From Ignavibacteria bacterium (GTDB lineage Bacteria > Bacteroidota > Ignavibacteria > Ignavibacteriales > Melioribacteraceae), in contig WPAE01000032.1 in the NCBI GenBank assembly GCA_009773205.1, forward strand, positions 1 to 39,219: a stretch of DNA of 39,219 bases. The letters run 5' to 3'. The notes beneath the pieces are model-generated. The model saw only the letters and a program-made list of their open reading frames with translations. It was not told the origin of the DNA and searched no databases. How positions within the stretch are numbered: the first letter of the stretch is position 1; each line of letters starts with the position of its first letter. Position numbers and translations under genes: made by a program. Below are positions 18,084-27,247 of this stretch, piece by piece.

Positions 18084-18620
18084 CTACTCAATTACTCTAT
18101 CTGGATTAGCGGCAACAAACTCTTTCCAATTTTTGCTTTTGCGAATTGGTGAAGAAACTTTGAAAGCGTGGCAGACTGCAACGGCAAGAGCGTCGGTTTC
18201 ATCAAATTTAATTTTACTTTTTCTTATAGAAACAAGCTTCTTTATCATAAACTGAACTTGTTCTTTGGAAGCAGCCCCGTTTCCAACAACAGATTTTTTT
18301 ATTTCGCGCGGGGCGTATTCTTTTACATCTAATCCGTTGTGTACTGCAACAAGCATAGAAACACCGCGCGCGTAGCCAATCTTTAATGCAGACTGAACGT
18401 TCTTTCCGTAGAATGCAGTTTCTAAAGCAAACTCTTTCGGTTTGTATTTTTTTATAACAAGATTTATTTCATCGTAAATTTTTTGAAGGCGCAGAGCTTG
18501 TTGTTTAGAAGGCGGTATTTTTATAACTCCAGAAGCAACATACTTTAATTCATTCTTTTCGAACTCAATTATTCCGTAGCCGGTAAATAATGTACCAGGA
18601 TCAATTCCAATTATTCTCAT
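18084..18620 (-). CDS. ruvC: Holliday junction endonuclease RuvC
   Basis: 178 aa, full length. It resolves Holliday junctions as a dimer with RuvAB. Catalytic acids are all visible: D7 in IIGIDPGT, E67 in FALETAFYGKN, D140 and D143 in FDETDALAVAVCHA. The ATG is at 18618-18620. It lies downstream of recJ on the same strand, with a 97-bp MITE between them; ruvA and ruvB are not present here. Confidence 0.97.
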   Translation of the reverse strand: MRIIGIDPGTLFTGYGIIEFEKNELKYVASGVIKIPPSKQQALRLQKIYDEINLVIKKYKPKEFALETAFYGKNVQSALKIGYARGVSMLVAVHNGLDVKEYAPREIKKSVVGNGAASKEQVQFMIKKLVSIRKSKIKFDETDALAVAVCHAFKVSSPIRKSKNWKEFVAANPDRVIE

Positions 18621-18667
18621 TCAATAACTCTAAGACTTTGCCACAACACTGTTTGCTACAATTTAAT

Positions 18668-18764
18668 GGGCGCCTCTAAAAATATCAACTTCCTTTGTGA
18701 GCTTTGCTTTTTCTTTGCGAACACCGCGTTAAAAAATTTAAAATACTAATTTTTAGAGGTGCCC
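18668..18764 (+). repeat. 97-bp MITE, copy 1
   Basis: Terminal inverted repeats GGGCGCCTCTAAAAA and TTTTTAGAGGTGCCC. Direct duplication TAAT at 18664-18667 and 18765-18768. Same length as copies at 28372 and 30783 but more diverged inside, so probably the oldest. Its last base completes the recJ stop codon (TAG on the minus strand); without it the stop would be TAA. No coding capacity; mobilisation would need a transposase encoded elsewhere. Confidence 0.9.
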
Positions 18765-20494
18765 TAATGTGTACCGTTAGATTTTTCTTTTACTTTTATA
18801 TCTCTTAGACGAATTTGCGGATAGGGCTTACCATCTTTAATAATTGATTCTATAGTATAAACAATATCCAACATGTTTTTGTCTTTATCAATTTCTTTTG
18901 CAAACGAACCAAGATTAAACCCAATTGAATCGAAAACTTTATCGTGCCCATTTTGCTTGAAAGTAGTTACAAGATGGTTCGTTCCAACAATTTTAGGTTG
19001 AGTAGCAAGTGAAACATTTTCACTTAAAAATGTTGGTCTCATGTTTCCAGGTCCAAACGGAGAGAATTGATCTAAAATTCGAATAAACTTTGGTGAGATT
19101 TCGGAGAAGTTAATTTTCGCATCAATTTTAATTTCTTGGATAACTTGTTCTTCTTTCATGCACTTTTTGAGTACTGCATTGAACTTGGTTTTAAACTCTT
19201 CGAGTTTATCAACTTCTATTGCAAGTCCCGCAGCGGCTTCGTGTCCACCAAACTGAACTAAAAACTCTTCACAATTTTGGAGCGCTTCATAAATATTAAA
19301 GCCCGAAACACTTCGTGCGGAGCCTTTAGCAACTCCATCTATAGTTGTAAGCATTATTGTTGGGCGGTGAAATTTCTCAACCATACGAGAGGCAACAATT
19401 CCAATAACGCCTGGATGCCAATCTTCGTAGTGAAGCACAATTGCCAGTTCATTATCAAGATCAATTGTTTCTTCAAGCAAGGTCATCGCATGAGAAAAAG
19501 TCATTTCGTCAATCTTTCGGCGTTCAGTATTTTCTTCTTCAAGAACTTGTGCAAACTCAATTGCTTTTTGATGGTCTTCTGTAGTAAACAAATCCACCGC
19601 GCGGTTTGCATCTCCCAACCTGCCTACGGCGTTAACACGCGGCGCAATAGTAAACACAACCTGTCCCGCTGTTAAATTGCCCGGTTCCATTCTTGCAGAG
19701 CGAATTAAAGCAGCAATTCCAGGCCTTGGGTTTAAATTAATCTGTTCTAAACCTTCTCTAACTAAAACTCTATTCTCATCAACTAAAGGAACAATATCGG
19801 CAGCGCCGGCTAATGCAACCAAATCCAAATATTTTAGTGGCAGTTCTTTTTTGCCAATTCTTTGAGCAACCGCCATTGCAAGCTTAAAGGCTACGCCCGC
19901 GCCGGAAAGATGTTTGAAAGGATAACCGCAACCCGGTTTTATGGGATCAAGAATTGCATAAGCTTTTGGTAAAACCTCTTTTGGCTGATGGTGATCGCAA
20001 ATTATTGTATCTATTCTGTGAGAGTTAGCGTGTTCAATTTCTTCAATAGCAGTAATTCCGCAATCAACAGAAATGATAAGAGTAACACCATGTTCTTTAA
20101 TAATATCTATGCTTTGATTTGACATTCCGTAGCCTTCGGTTAACCGGTTTGGAATGTATGTTTCAACCTTAGCGCCTAGTTCCTTTAAAAAAAGATACAT
20201 TAGAGAGGCAGAACAAGTGCCGTCAACATCATAATCGCCATAAACGCAGATTTTCTCATTTCCGGTAAGCGCTTTAATAACGCGCTGTGTTGCTTCTTGC
20301 ATTCCATCCATTAAAAAAGGATCGTGAAGAGACTCTAGCGTTGGGCGAAAAAAAGATTTCGCTTCAAAAAAGTTTGTTATTCCGCGGTTTAAAAGTAGAG
20401 ATGAGAGAACATTAGATACATTAAGACTATCTGCAAGAGCCAAAACAGATTTTTCATCTGCAGGTTCCTTTAGCTTCCAACGTTTAGTTTGCAT
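18764..20494 (-). CDS. recJ: Single-stranded-DNA-specific exonuclease RecJ
   Basis: 576 aa, typical of the RecJ family. A 5'-3' exonuclease in recombination and mismatch repair. The DHH domain shows VYGDYDVDGT (D87, D89, D91), ISVDCGI and ICDHHQPKE (D167, H168, H169). The DHHA1 domain carries FGGHEAAAGLAI, followed by the OB-fold (FGPGNMRPTF). The ATG has AAGGA upstream. The RNase P RNA gene lies 26 bp upstream on the same strand. The stop codon is formed jointly by the target duplication and the first base of a MITE. Confidence 0.96.
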   Translation of the reverse strand: MQTKRWKLKEPADEKSVLALADSLNVSNVLSSLLLNRGITNFFEAKSFFRPTLESLHDPFLMDGMQEATQRVIKALTGNEKICVYGDYDVDGTCSASLMYLFLKELGAKVETYIPNRLTEGYGMSNQSIDIIKEHGVTLIISVDCGITAIEEIEHANSHRIDTIICDHHQPKEVLPKAYAILDPIKPGCGYPFKHLSGAGVAFKLAMAVAQRIGKKELPLKYLDLVALAGAADIVPLVDENRVLVREGLEQINLNPRPGIAALIRSARMEPGNLTAGQVVFTIAPRVNAVGRLGDANRAVDLFTTEDHQKAIEFAQVLEEENTERRKIDEMTFSHAMTLLEETIDLDNELAIVLHYEDWHPGVIGIVASRMVEKFHRPTIMLTTIDGVAKGSARSVSGFNIYEALQNCEEFLVQFGGHEAAAGLAIEVDKLEEFKTKFNAVLKKCMKEEQVIQEIKIDAKINFSEISPKFIRILDQFSPFGPGNMRPTFLSENVSLATQPKIVGTNHLVTTFKQNGHDKVFDSIGFNLGSFAKEIDKDKNMLDIVYTIESIIKDGKPYPQIRLRDIKVKEKSNGTH

Positions 20495-20520
20495 AACGTC
20501 CTTGGAAGCAGAAAATCAAT

Positions 20521-20915
20521 AGATGGTTTATGTCTATAAGCCGAATTCTGTAATCCCGCGTTTTTGCGGGACGGCAATTATTTATCTAGCCACAGCATTA
20601 CTGCTGTAATCTTGCGGTCTACCCGAAGGAATTAAAGCGAGCAACTCTTTCATCCTAAGATGAAGGTGGGGTTTGCCTTGTTCCGCACTTATGCGGAATC
20701 TCTTACGAGACCCTCGATGTTACCATCGAAGCGGTGAGCTCTTACCTCGCCTTTTCACCCTTATCCCGCTTTAGGCGGGACGGTATTTTTTCTGTGGCAC
20801 TTTCCGTATCTCAACAAAGAGATCCCGGGTGTTACCCGGCACCATGCTCTGTGGTGTTCGGACTTTCCTACCTCCCGAGTAAATCGGGTGATCAACTGCC
20901 CAACATAAACCATCT
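20521..20915 (-). ncRNA. rnpB: RNase P RNA (bacterial class A type)
   Basis: The minus strand contains the universal elements in order: GAAAGTCCGAACACCACAG near the 5' end, GGTAAGAGCTCACCG in the middle, and ACAGAATTCGGCTTA near the 3' end. The ends are set by a perfect 12-bp P1 helix: AGATGGTTTATG at the 5' end (complement of 20904-20915) pairs with CATAAACCATCT at the 3' end (complement of 20521-20532). Length about 395 nt is normal. It is the catalytic RNA that matures tRNA 5' ends. recJ follows 26 bp downstream. Confidence 0.96.
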
Positions 20916-21035
20916 GCTGTTCTTCTACTTACTTATTTATTTAACAATTAACAATTATAACTGAGCAAATATAGTGAAATAATAATGAGATACATTACCG
21001 CCGTTTAAAGGAAGATATTATGGGAATCACAAATT

Positions 21036-22178
21036 TTAATTACTCATCAAATTTGTAATAAAGCGCATATTGCGGCTTTTGGAGTTCGAAATGATGATTT
21101 TTAGTACTGCTGTAAGCGGAACAGAAATAAACATACCAACTATTCCCCATAAATAGCCCCAAAGCAGCAACGAAAGTAAAATGACTAATGGATTTAGACC
21201 AAGCCGGTTTCCAAATATTTTTGGCTCTAAAATGTTGCCAATTATATTCTGAACAACAATTAGAACTACAGTAACAAGAAGCGCATAGCCGAAAGATTCA
21301 TACTGAACGAGAGTCATAAGCGCAGGCATAATTACGGCAATAACCGAACCAATGTTGGGTATAAAATTTAGAATAACAGCGAGTGCCGCCCAAATAACAA
21401 AAAACTCAACTTCAAAAGACCAAAGAATAAAACCCATTATGAGTCCAACCGAAAGACTTATTAAAAACTTTGTGATAATATATTTTTGCACTTGTTCGGT
21501 TATGTCTTTGAAAGTTCGCTGTAAAGTTTCTTCACGCTGGATTGTTATAGTTGCAAAATTCAGTTCTTCAGAAGAAGCCGCTTCTTCATCCGAAGAAGAA
21601 TTTTTGTGCTCTCTTTTCATTTTCTTTAACGAGTCCTTCACTTCTTTTTCAACAAACCTTGCGCGAATTGCCTGTAAAGTTTTTTCGTGCCCGCTAGAAA
21701 TAAATATGAAAAAGAAGAGAACCAAAAGTACGGTTGTAACTAAAGAAAGCGTTGATTCAAAAACACCGGTTGCTAAAACCGAGTAATCTAATTTGTGTAA
21801 AACGCGCTGTATGCTAAACTGAGTTAGCGAAGAATCCCATAACCCAAGAGATTTTGCAGCATCACTAACAATGCTGTTTAACTTTTGCTCGTAAACCGGA
21901 AACTGCTCGCCAAACTGTATTGCAGAATCAATAATTACATGGGAAACGCCATAAATAAGAAACGCAGTTAGTGCAATATCTATAAAGATTACAATTCCTA
22001 ATGGTATTTTGTGCCGCTCAAGAAAATTATTTAGCGGTTCAAAAAAGAAGAACATGAAGTAAGCAACAACAAGAGGAATAAAAACATGCTGCAACTCTTT
22101 CAAAAAAATAAAAATTACGAATAAACCGATAACCGAGACGAAAAATTTAACCGTTGGGTCTGTAAGCAGCCGTTTCAC
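21036..22178 (-). CDS. AI-2E family transporter (YdiK/PerM/TqsA-like permease)
   Basis: 380 aa, GTG start at 22176-22178. Seven or eight hydrophobic helices: two or three within residues 10-85, one near 145-165, then several from about 235 to the end with FIPNIGSVIAVIMP, ILEPKIFGNRLGLNPLVILLSLLLWGYLWGIVGMFISVPLTA, the signature of the family. A charged Ser/Glu-rich loop (about 185-210, KNSSSDEEAASSEE) is inserted before helix 5, longer than usual. Proposed roles in the family include autoinducer-2 export and Na+/H+ antiport; which applies is unknown. Confidence 0.88.
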   Translation of the reverse strand: MKRLLTDPTVKFFVSVIGLFVIFIFLKELQHVFIPLVVAYFMFFFFEPLNNFLERHKIPLGIVIFIDIALTAFLIYGVSHVIIDSAIQFGEQFPVYEQKLNSIVSDAAKSLGLWDSSLTQFSIQRVLHKLDYSVLATGVFESTLSLVTTVLLVLFFFIFISSGHEKTLQAIRARFVEKEVKDSLKKMKREHKNSSSDEEAASSEELNFATITIQREETLQRTFKDITEQVQKYIITKFLISLSVGLIMGFILWSFEVEFFVIWAALAVILNFIPNIGSVIAVIMPALMTLVQYESFGYALLVTVVLIVVQNIIGNILEPKIFGNRLGLNPLVILLSLLLWGYLWGIVGMFISVPLTAVLKIIISNSKSRNMRFITNLMSN

Positions 22179-22280
22179 TTTAACACACTAATTATTTCGC
22201 TTACAAAATAGCAAAAATGATTTTATATCGCTGTAATTTTTCTGTAATTTGTAATACGGGTTAAACGTTATGGAGAAAAC

Positions 22281-23636
22281 ATGCCGCATATTTTTAATGT
22301 AAAGAAAATTGCTTTTTCATTTGTATTTGTTTTTGTAATTCTGCTATCCAATCTTTCTGCTCAAAGCGAAAAAAAGCAAAAAGAACATCCGGAGTGGTCT
22401 AAAAATCTTTCCATCTACGAAGTTAATCTTAGGCAGTTTACCAATGAGGGAACTTTAGAAGCCTTCTCTTCTCATTTACCTGCTCTAAAAAAAATGAATG
22501 TTGGAATTTTATGGTTTATGCCGGTTACTCCTATTGGAGAAGTAAACAGAAAAGGGAGTTTAGGAAGTTATTACTCGGTTAAAGATTATACCGCATTAAA
22601 TCCAGAGTTTGGTACACTCGCCGATTTTAAGAAAGTTGTTGAACAAGCTCATGAACTTGGTATGTATGTAATTATAGATTGGGTTGCAAACCATACCGCT
22701 TGGGATAACATTTGGATGAATACGAATCCCGAGTTTTATTCTAAAGATAAAGATGGCAAGTTTATTTCTCCTTTTGATTGGACAGACGTGGTTGCTCTCA
22801 ATTTCGATAACAAAGAATTGTGGAATGCTATGCGCGATGCAATGAAATTTTGGGTTGATGAATGCAACGTTGATGGCTTTCGGTGCGATGTTGCCGCTAT
22901 GGTTCCACTTGAGTTTTGGAATTGGGTAATGCCTCAGTTACAAGAGAAGAAAAAACTCTTTATGCTTGCAGAAGCTCACGAACCGGAACTTCACGAAGCA
23001 TTTGATATGACTTACAGCTGGCAGCTTAAAGATTTATTTGTTGGTGTTGGCAAAAATGAAAAAACAGTATTAGACTTTTACAATCATTTTGAAAAAGAAA
23101 AAAATGAATATCATAAAGATGCTTACAGAATGACTTTTACATCTAACCATGATGAAAACAGTTGGCACGGAACCGACAAAGAAAGATTTGGAGACGCAGC
23201 TAAAATGTTTGCTGTTATCTCTAACATAGTTCCTGGAATGCCTTTAGTTTATTCTGGACAGGAAGCCGGACTAGATAAGCGTTTATTGTTCTTTGAAAAA
23301 GACCCGATTGAATGGAAGCAAAGTGAAATGAGAGATTTATATACAAGGTTGTTCGCTCTCAAAAAGAAAAATAAAGCATTGTGGAACGGCGCTGCGGGAG
23401 GCGAGTTCTCTAAAATAAAGTCGAACAACAAATCGCTCTTTACTTTTATGCGGGAAAAAGACAATAACAAAATTGTAGCGATGTTTAATATTTCAGATTC
23501 TCCAATAGATGCTGTTATTGAGGGCAAATCAATCAGCGGCTCTTATAAAGATTTTTCTACTAACAAAAAATGCGTTATTAAAAACAGCTATTCTACCAGG
23601 CTTGAAGCTTGGGGCTATAAAATACTTTACAAATAA
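22281..23636 (+). CDS. Secreted alpha-amylase family protein (GH13)
   Basis: 451 aa. Residues 1-27 form an export signal ending near LSAQ. The (beta/alpha)8 barrel has the four GH13 regions: DWVANHT (133-139), GFRCDVAA with the nucleophile D203, LAEAHEP with the acid/base E231, and SNHDENS with D291. A short all-beta C domain follows. It should hydrolyse alpha-1,4 glucan outside the cytoplasm. GGAG precedes the ATG. The adjacent glucan synthase glgA is 8.7 kb away and not in an operon with it. The histidine kinase begins immediately after. Confidence 0.93.
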   Translation: MPHIFNVKKIAFSFVFVFVILLSNLSAQSEKKQKEHPEWSKNLSIYEVNLRQFTNEGTLEAFSSHLPALKKMNVGILWFMPVTPIGEVNRKGSLGSYYSVKDYTALNPEFGTLADFKKVVEQAHELGMYVIIDWVANHTAWDNIWMNTNPEFYSKDKDGKFISPFDWTDVVALNFDNKELWNAMRDAMKFWVDECNVDGFRCDVAAMVPLEFWNWVMPQLQEKKKLFMLAEAHEPELHEAFDMTYSWQLKDLFVGVGKNEKTVLDFYNHFEKEKNEYHKDAYRMTFTSNHDENSWHGTDKERFGDAAKMFAVISNIVPGMPLVYSGQEAGLDKRLLFFEKDPIEWKQSEMRDLYTRLFALKKKNKALWNGAAGGEFSKIKSNNKSLFTFMREKDNNKIVAMFNISDSPIDAVIEGKSISGSYKDFSTNKKCVIKNSYSTRLEAWGYKILYK

Positions 23637-23655
23637 TTTGCAGAGCTTTCGGCAA

Positions 23656-26208
23656 GTGAGTTACTTTAACAAAACATATTCTTCTCGAAAAGTTGTATAT
23701 ACAATTACCGCTGTTGCAATACTGCTAATTATTGTTACATCAACAGCAAACATAATTATTCAAAGCAGAGTAAATGCACTGTACGCTTCATGGTATAGTT
23801 CTGTTCTTAAAACAGAAACACACATTTCGAAAGCAAGAACTGCCGCTTTAATTACATTAGCAAACCCAACGGATGAATCTAAGAAAGAATTTTGGGATGA
23901 ACTAAGCAAAGCCGAACTGCTTTCTTTTTCTCTCTCCGATGAAGAAGACTCTTTTGTTATGTCTTTACTTCCTTTTGATGACTTTGCTTTTCGAGTATCT
24001 ATTAAACAGTTACAAGAATTTTTAGCAGAGTATAGAGAGCAGTTTGCTAAGATTCTTGATAATACTAATACGCCTTCAGATTCTTTAATGAAGCAATGGA
24101 ATTCAGCTTATTATAGAATTGCAAATCAGAACAAGTTTATTGAAGCTGAACTAAACAAATTGTTAAACAAGCAGCATAAAATTTTCTGGTATGCACAAAT
24201 TGGATTGGTAGGCTTTTTTATTTTGCTTACACTTTCGGCTGTATTCATTTTCTTTCTTATCCAAAGACAAAATTTAGCGTATGTTAAAAAATTAGAAGAG
24301 GCAGGCAAATATTTAGATCTTAGTTCAAGAAAAGCATTACTGGCAGAAGATTCTTTACATGAAAGCCAGCGGCAGCTAAATACTTTAATCAATAATCTGC
24401 CAGGTTTGGTTTACAGGTTCAAAGCAGAGTCTATCTGGTCTATGAGTTTTGTTAGCGAAAAATCTGAATTAATAACAGGCTACCGACCTGAGCAGCTTAT
24501 CAACGATAAAGAAATTTCTTATTACAATCTTATACATCAAGAAGACCGGGAAAAAATATTTGAGCAGGTTCAAAAAGCAATTGAAGAAAGAAAACCATAT
24601 CAGTTAGTTTACAGAATTAAAACTGCGGGCGGTTACGATAAATGGGTTTGGGAACAAGGCAGTGGAATTTATAACGGAACAGACGATGAGCTAATTGCTC
24701 TTGAAGGCTTTATTGCTGATGTAACCGAACGAAGAGGTTTTGAAGACCAGCTTAATTTGCAAAGCAATGCGCTTGAAGCAACTGCAAACGGAATAATTAT
24801 TACAGATAAAGACGGGTTAGTAGTTTGGGCTAACAGTGCATTTAGTAAACTTACCGGATATACGCTAAAAGAAGTGTTAGGAAAAAAAACAAATTTCCTT
24901 AGAAGCGGCAAACATTCTTCTGATTATTACACTTCGTTATGGCTGAAAATTTCGCTTGGCGAAACTTGGGCGGGAGAAATTATTAACCAACGTAAGGACG
25001 GCTCTCTTTATACTGAAGAAATGACAATTACGCCGGTTAAATCTTCCGACGGAGAAATATCTAATTATGTAGCAATTAAGCAAGATATTACCGAGCGCAA
25101 GCATGCCGAAGAAGCTCTGCGCGAAAGCGAGAACCGTTTCCGCGAGCTTTATGAATACGCAGCAATAGGTTTATACAGAACAACTATAGATGGCGAAATT
25201 TTGATGGCTAATCCCACTCTATTAAAAATAGTTGGCGCAGAAAGTTTTGAAGTATTGAAAAATATGAAAGCAAATCAAATTTATGCTGATCCGGAAACAA
25301 GAACAATCTTTCAAAAAGAGTTGGAATTGAAGGGAAGAATTTTTGGTTTTGAATCTATGTGGAAACGTACCGACGGCCCAAAAATTTATGTTAGAGAAAG
25401 CGCAAGAGCTATTAAAGATAGCGATGGAAATGTTTTGTACTATGAAGGAACAGTTGAAGACATTACGGAAAAGAAGAAAGCTGAAGAAGAAATTATTCAA
25501 GCAAAAGAGAAAGCAGAAAAATCCGACAGACTGAAATCCGAATTTCTCGCTCAAATGTCTCACGAAATTAGAACTCCGCTTAATGTTATTTTAAACTTTT
25601 CTTCTATTCTTAAAGAAGAATTACAAAGTCTGGTTGATTCTGAATTAAAAAACGCATTCGATGTTATTGATATGGAAGGCAAACGTATAATGCGTACGGT
25701 AGAACTAATTCTTAACATGGCGGAGCTGCAAACCGGAAATTATACTTACCGCGCTGCGTCTGTAAATGTATCAGAGATTCTCAAAAAACTTCATCACGGG
25801 TTTGAGCCGCTTGCCACCGCAAAAAGAATTTTATTTGAAGTTAATCTGCTCGATAAAGAAGTTGTTTTTACAGGAGATGAATATTCGATCAATCAAATTT
25901 TTTATCACTTAATTGATAACGCTGTTAAATACACAAACAACGGCAAAGTTTCTGTTAATGTAACCCGAAGTTCTTCAGATCAAATTTATATAGATGTAAT
26001 AGATACTGGAATAGGAATTGATGACGAGTATTTTGCAATGTTGTTTACGCCGTTCACACGCGAAGAAAAAGGCTACACACGCAACTTCGAAGGAAATGGT
26101 CTTGGTCTTGCACTTGTAAAACGTTACTGCGAGCTTAACGGAGCAGAAATTAAAGTTATCAGCCAAAAAGGTAAAGGTTCTACTTTCCGTGTTTCTTTTT
26201 CTGCATAA
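23656..26208 (+). CDS. Membrane hybrid-sensor histidine kinase with three PAS domains
   Basis: 850 aa from GTG at 23656; TTG at 23638 is equally possible. Open frame extends back into the amylase gene, but those codons overlap it and are unlikely to be used. TM helices at about 13-34 and 177-203 bracket an extracytoplasmic segment of some 140 residues. Then come PAS 1 (about 244-361), PAS 2 (369-482), PAS 3 (494-609), a short coiled coil, the dimerisation domain with the phospho-acceptor His636 in MSHEIRTPLN, and the ATPase domain with DNAVKYTN, DTGIGID and GNGLGLAL. No receiver domain is fused and no response regulator is adjacent, so this is an orphan kinase. Confidence 0.9.
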   Translation: MSYFNKTYSSRKVVYTITAVAILLIIVTSTANIIIQSRVNALYASWYSSVLKTETHISKARTAALITLANPTDESKKEFWDELSKAELLSFSLSDEEDSFVMSLLPFDDFAFRVSIKQLQEFLAEYREQFAKILDNTNTPSDSLMKQWNSAYYRIANQNKFIEAELNKLLNKQHKIFWYAQIGLVGFFILLTLSAVFIFFLIQRQNLAYVKKLEEAGKYLDLSSRKALLAEDSLHESQRQLNTLINNLPGLVYRFKAESIWSMSFVSEKSELITGYRPEQLINDKEISYYNLIHQEDREKIFEQVQKAIEERKPYQLVYRIKTAGGYDKWVWEQGSGIYNGTDDELIALEGFIADVTERRGFEDQLNLQSNALEATANGIIITDKDGLVVWANSAFSKLTGYTLKEVLGKKTNFLRSGKHSSDYYTSLWLKISLGETWAGEIINQRKDGSLYTEEMTITPVKSSDGEISNYVAIKQDITERKHAEEALRESENRFRELYEYAAIGLYRTTIDGEILMANPTLLKIVGAESFEVLKNMKANQIYADPETRTIFQKELELKGRIFGFESMWKRTDGPKIYVRESARAIKDSDGNVLYYEGTVEDITEKKKAEEEIIQAKEKAEKSDRLKSEFLAQMSHEIRTPLNVILNFSSILKEELQSLVDSELKNAFDVIDMEGKRIMRTVELILNMAELQTGNYTYRAASVNVSEILKKLHHGFEPLATAKRILFEVNLLDKEVVFTGDEYSINQIFYHLIDNAVKYTNNGKVSVNVTRSSSDQIYIDVIDTGIGIDDEYFAMLFTPFTREEKGYTRNFEGNGLGLALVKRYCELNGAEIKVISQKGKGSTFRVSFSA

Positions 26209-26227
26209 CTTATGAAACTAACTTACA

Positions 26228-26412
26228 GAAACATCTGAAATATTTACGCTAAGTCATGGTGAGACTTCGACACAATCACTGCCTTCGCAGTGATTGGCTC
26301 AGACTGACATCCAGTACTCAATATTTTTTTGTGTCGGCTCATCAGGCGGGCGACTGGCTCAGCTTGCCTGCTGCAAGCAGGTGTGACAATAGATTAATTA
26401 TTCAGATGTTTC
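26228..26412. repeat. Inverted-repeat element, copy 2 (uninterrupted)
   Basis: 185 bp with perfect terminal inverted repeats GAAACATCTGAA and TTCAGATGTTTC, and a 5-bp direct duplication TTACA at 26223-26227 and 26413-26417. Inside are hairpins such as AATCACTGC-CTTC-GCAGTGATT (26274-26295). It is the empty-site reference for the IS at 10-1419. No gene inside. The remaining spacer 26418-26693 is AT-rich and shows nothing recognisable except the TlpA ribosome site. Confidence 0.88.
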
Positions 26413-26693
26413 TTACAAATTGTAATGGAGCAAAAACTGAACTCAAGTGTTCTTTTACCGTCTAAAAAATTATTATTTTAGAAAACTTAATCACGCAAAT
26501 CTAGCCGATTAAAACACAAAGCTCGAAAAAGACCGCTGTGGCGTATTGATGGTTAAGATATACCATTAGGTAAAAAGACTTTAACTGTGTAATTAGATAT
26601 GCGTTTTGATTTGTTTGAAGTAATGAGTTTATTGAAGAAGCAAAGTTAATTCGATTATGAGAGTGTATTTTAAACATAACTAAAGAGGTAAAA

Positions 26694-27209
26694 ATGAGAA
26701 AGAAAATTGTAATATTATTTTTGGTTTTAACTGCCGGCTTTTCTTTTGCACAGGATGATCTTAAAGAAACAACTCTGATTAATGTTGGAGATAATCTTCC
26801 AAAGTTTACGGCAAAAGCGCTTAACGGAAATGACTTAACCAGCGATGAGTTAACTGGAAAAGTTGTGCTAATAACTTTTTGGGCTACTTGGTGCGGTCCA
26901 TGTAAAGCAGAAATGCCATTTATACAAAAAGATATTTACGAAAAAATTAACGATTCTAATTTTGTAATTGCCGCAATAAGCCGAGGCGAAGAAAAAGAGA
27001 TCGTAAAAAAATTTATTGATCTTAACAAATACCCTTTCCCAATTTATTTGGATAAAGAGGCAGCGGTTTACAACTTGTTTGCAAGCAAATACATTCCAAG
27101 AAATTTTGTTATCGGAAAAGATGGAAAGGTTAAATGGACTTCTGTTGGTTTTAAGCATGAAGAATTTGCAGAAATGGTAAATACTATAAATGACGAACTT
27201 GCCAAGTAG
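26694..27209 (+). CDS. Secreted TlpA-like thioredoxin-family protein
   Basis: 171 aa. Signal peptide 1-19 (MRKKIVILFLVLTAGFSFA). The thioredoxin fold begins at VGDNLPKFTAKALNG; the redox motif is FWATWCGPCKAEMP with C67 and C70. The cis-proline region is in SKYIPRNFVIGKDGK. TlpA/ResA-type proteins reduce disulfides in the periplasm, for example during cytochrome c assembly; no cytochrome genes are nearby. AGAGG precedes the ATG by 5-6 bases. Transcription probably ends at the hairpin at 27217-27247 shared with the convergent lipoprotein gene. Confidence 0.9.
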   Translation: MRKKIVILFLVLTAGFSFAQDDLKETTLINVGDNLPKFTAKALNGNDLTSDELTGKVVLITFWATWCGPCKAEMPFIQKDIYEKINDSNFVIAAISRGEEKEIVKKFIDLNKYPFPIYLDKEAAVYNLFASKYIPRNFVIGKDGKVKWTSVGFKHEEFAEMVNTINDELAK

Positions 27210-27216
27210 TTTATAT

Positions 27217-27247
27217 GCGGCTTTTATTTTTCAACAATAAAAGCCGC
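27217..27247. terminator. Bidirectional intrinsic terminator
   Basis: A perfect 12-bp stem, GCGGCTTTTATT and AATAAAAGCCGC, with a 7-base loop. It lies between convergent genes, 7 bp after the TlpA stop, and overlaps the last codons of the lipoprotein gene. T/A-rich arms give a U-run-like tail in both directions. Confidence 0.75.

Noticed and set aside
20734-20964. Open frame on the plus strand opposite recJ's upstream region
   Set aside because: It lies across the RNase P RNA gene and its codons are explained by conserved RNA elements on the other strand.
23509-23655. Histidine kinase start inside the amylase gene
   Set aside because: It would overlap 128 bp of amylase coding sequence and adds an uncharacteristic stretch before the first membrane helix; GTG 23656 or TTG 23638 fits better.
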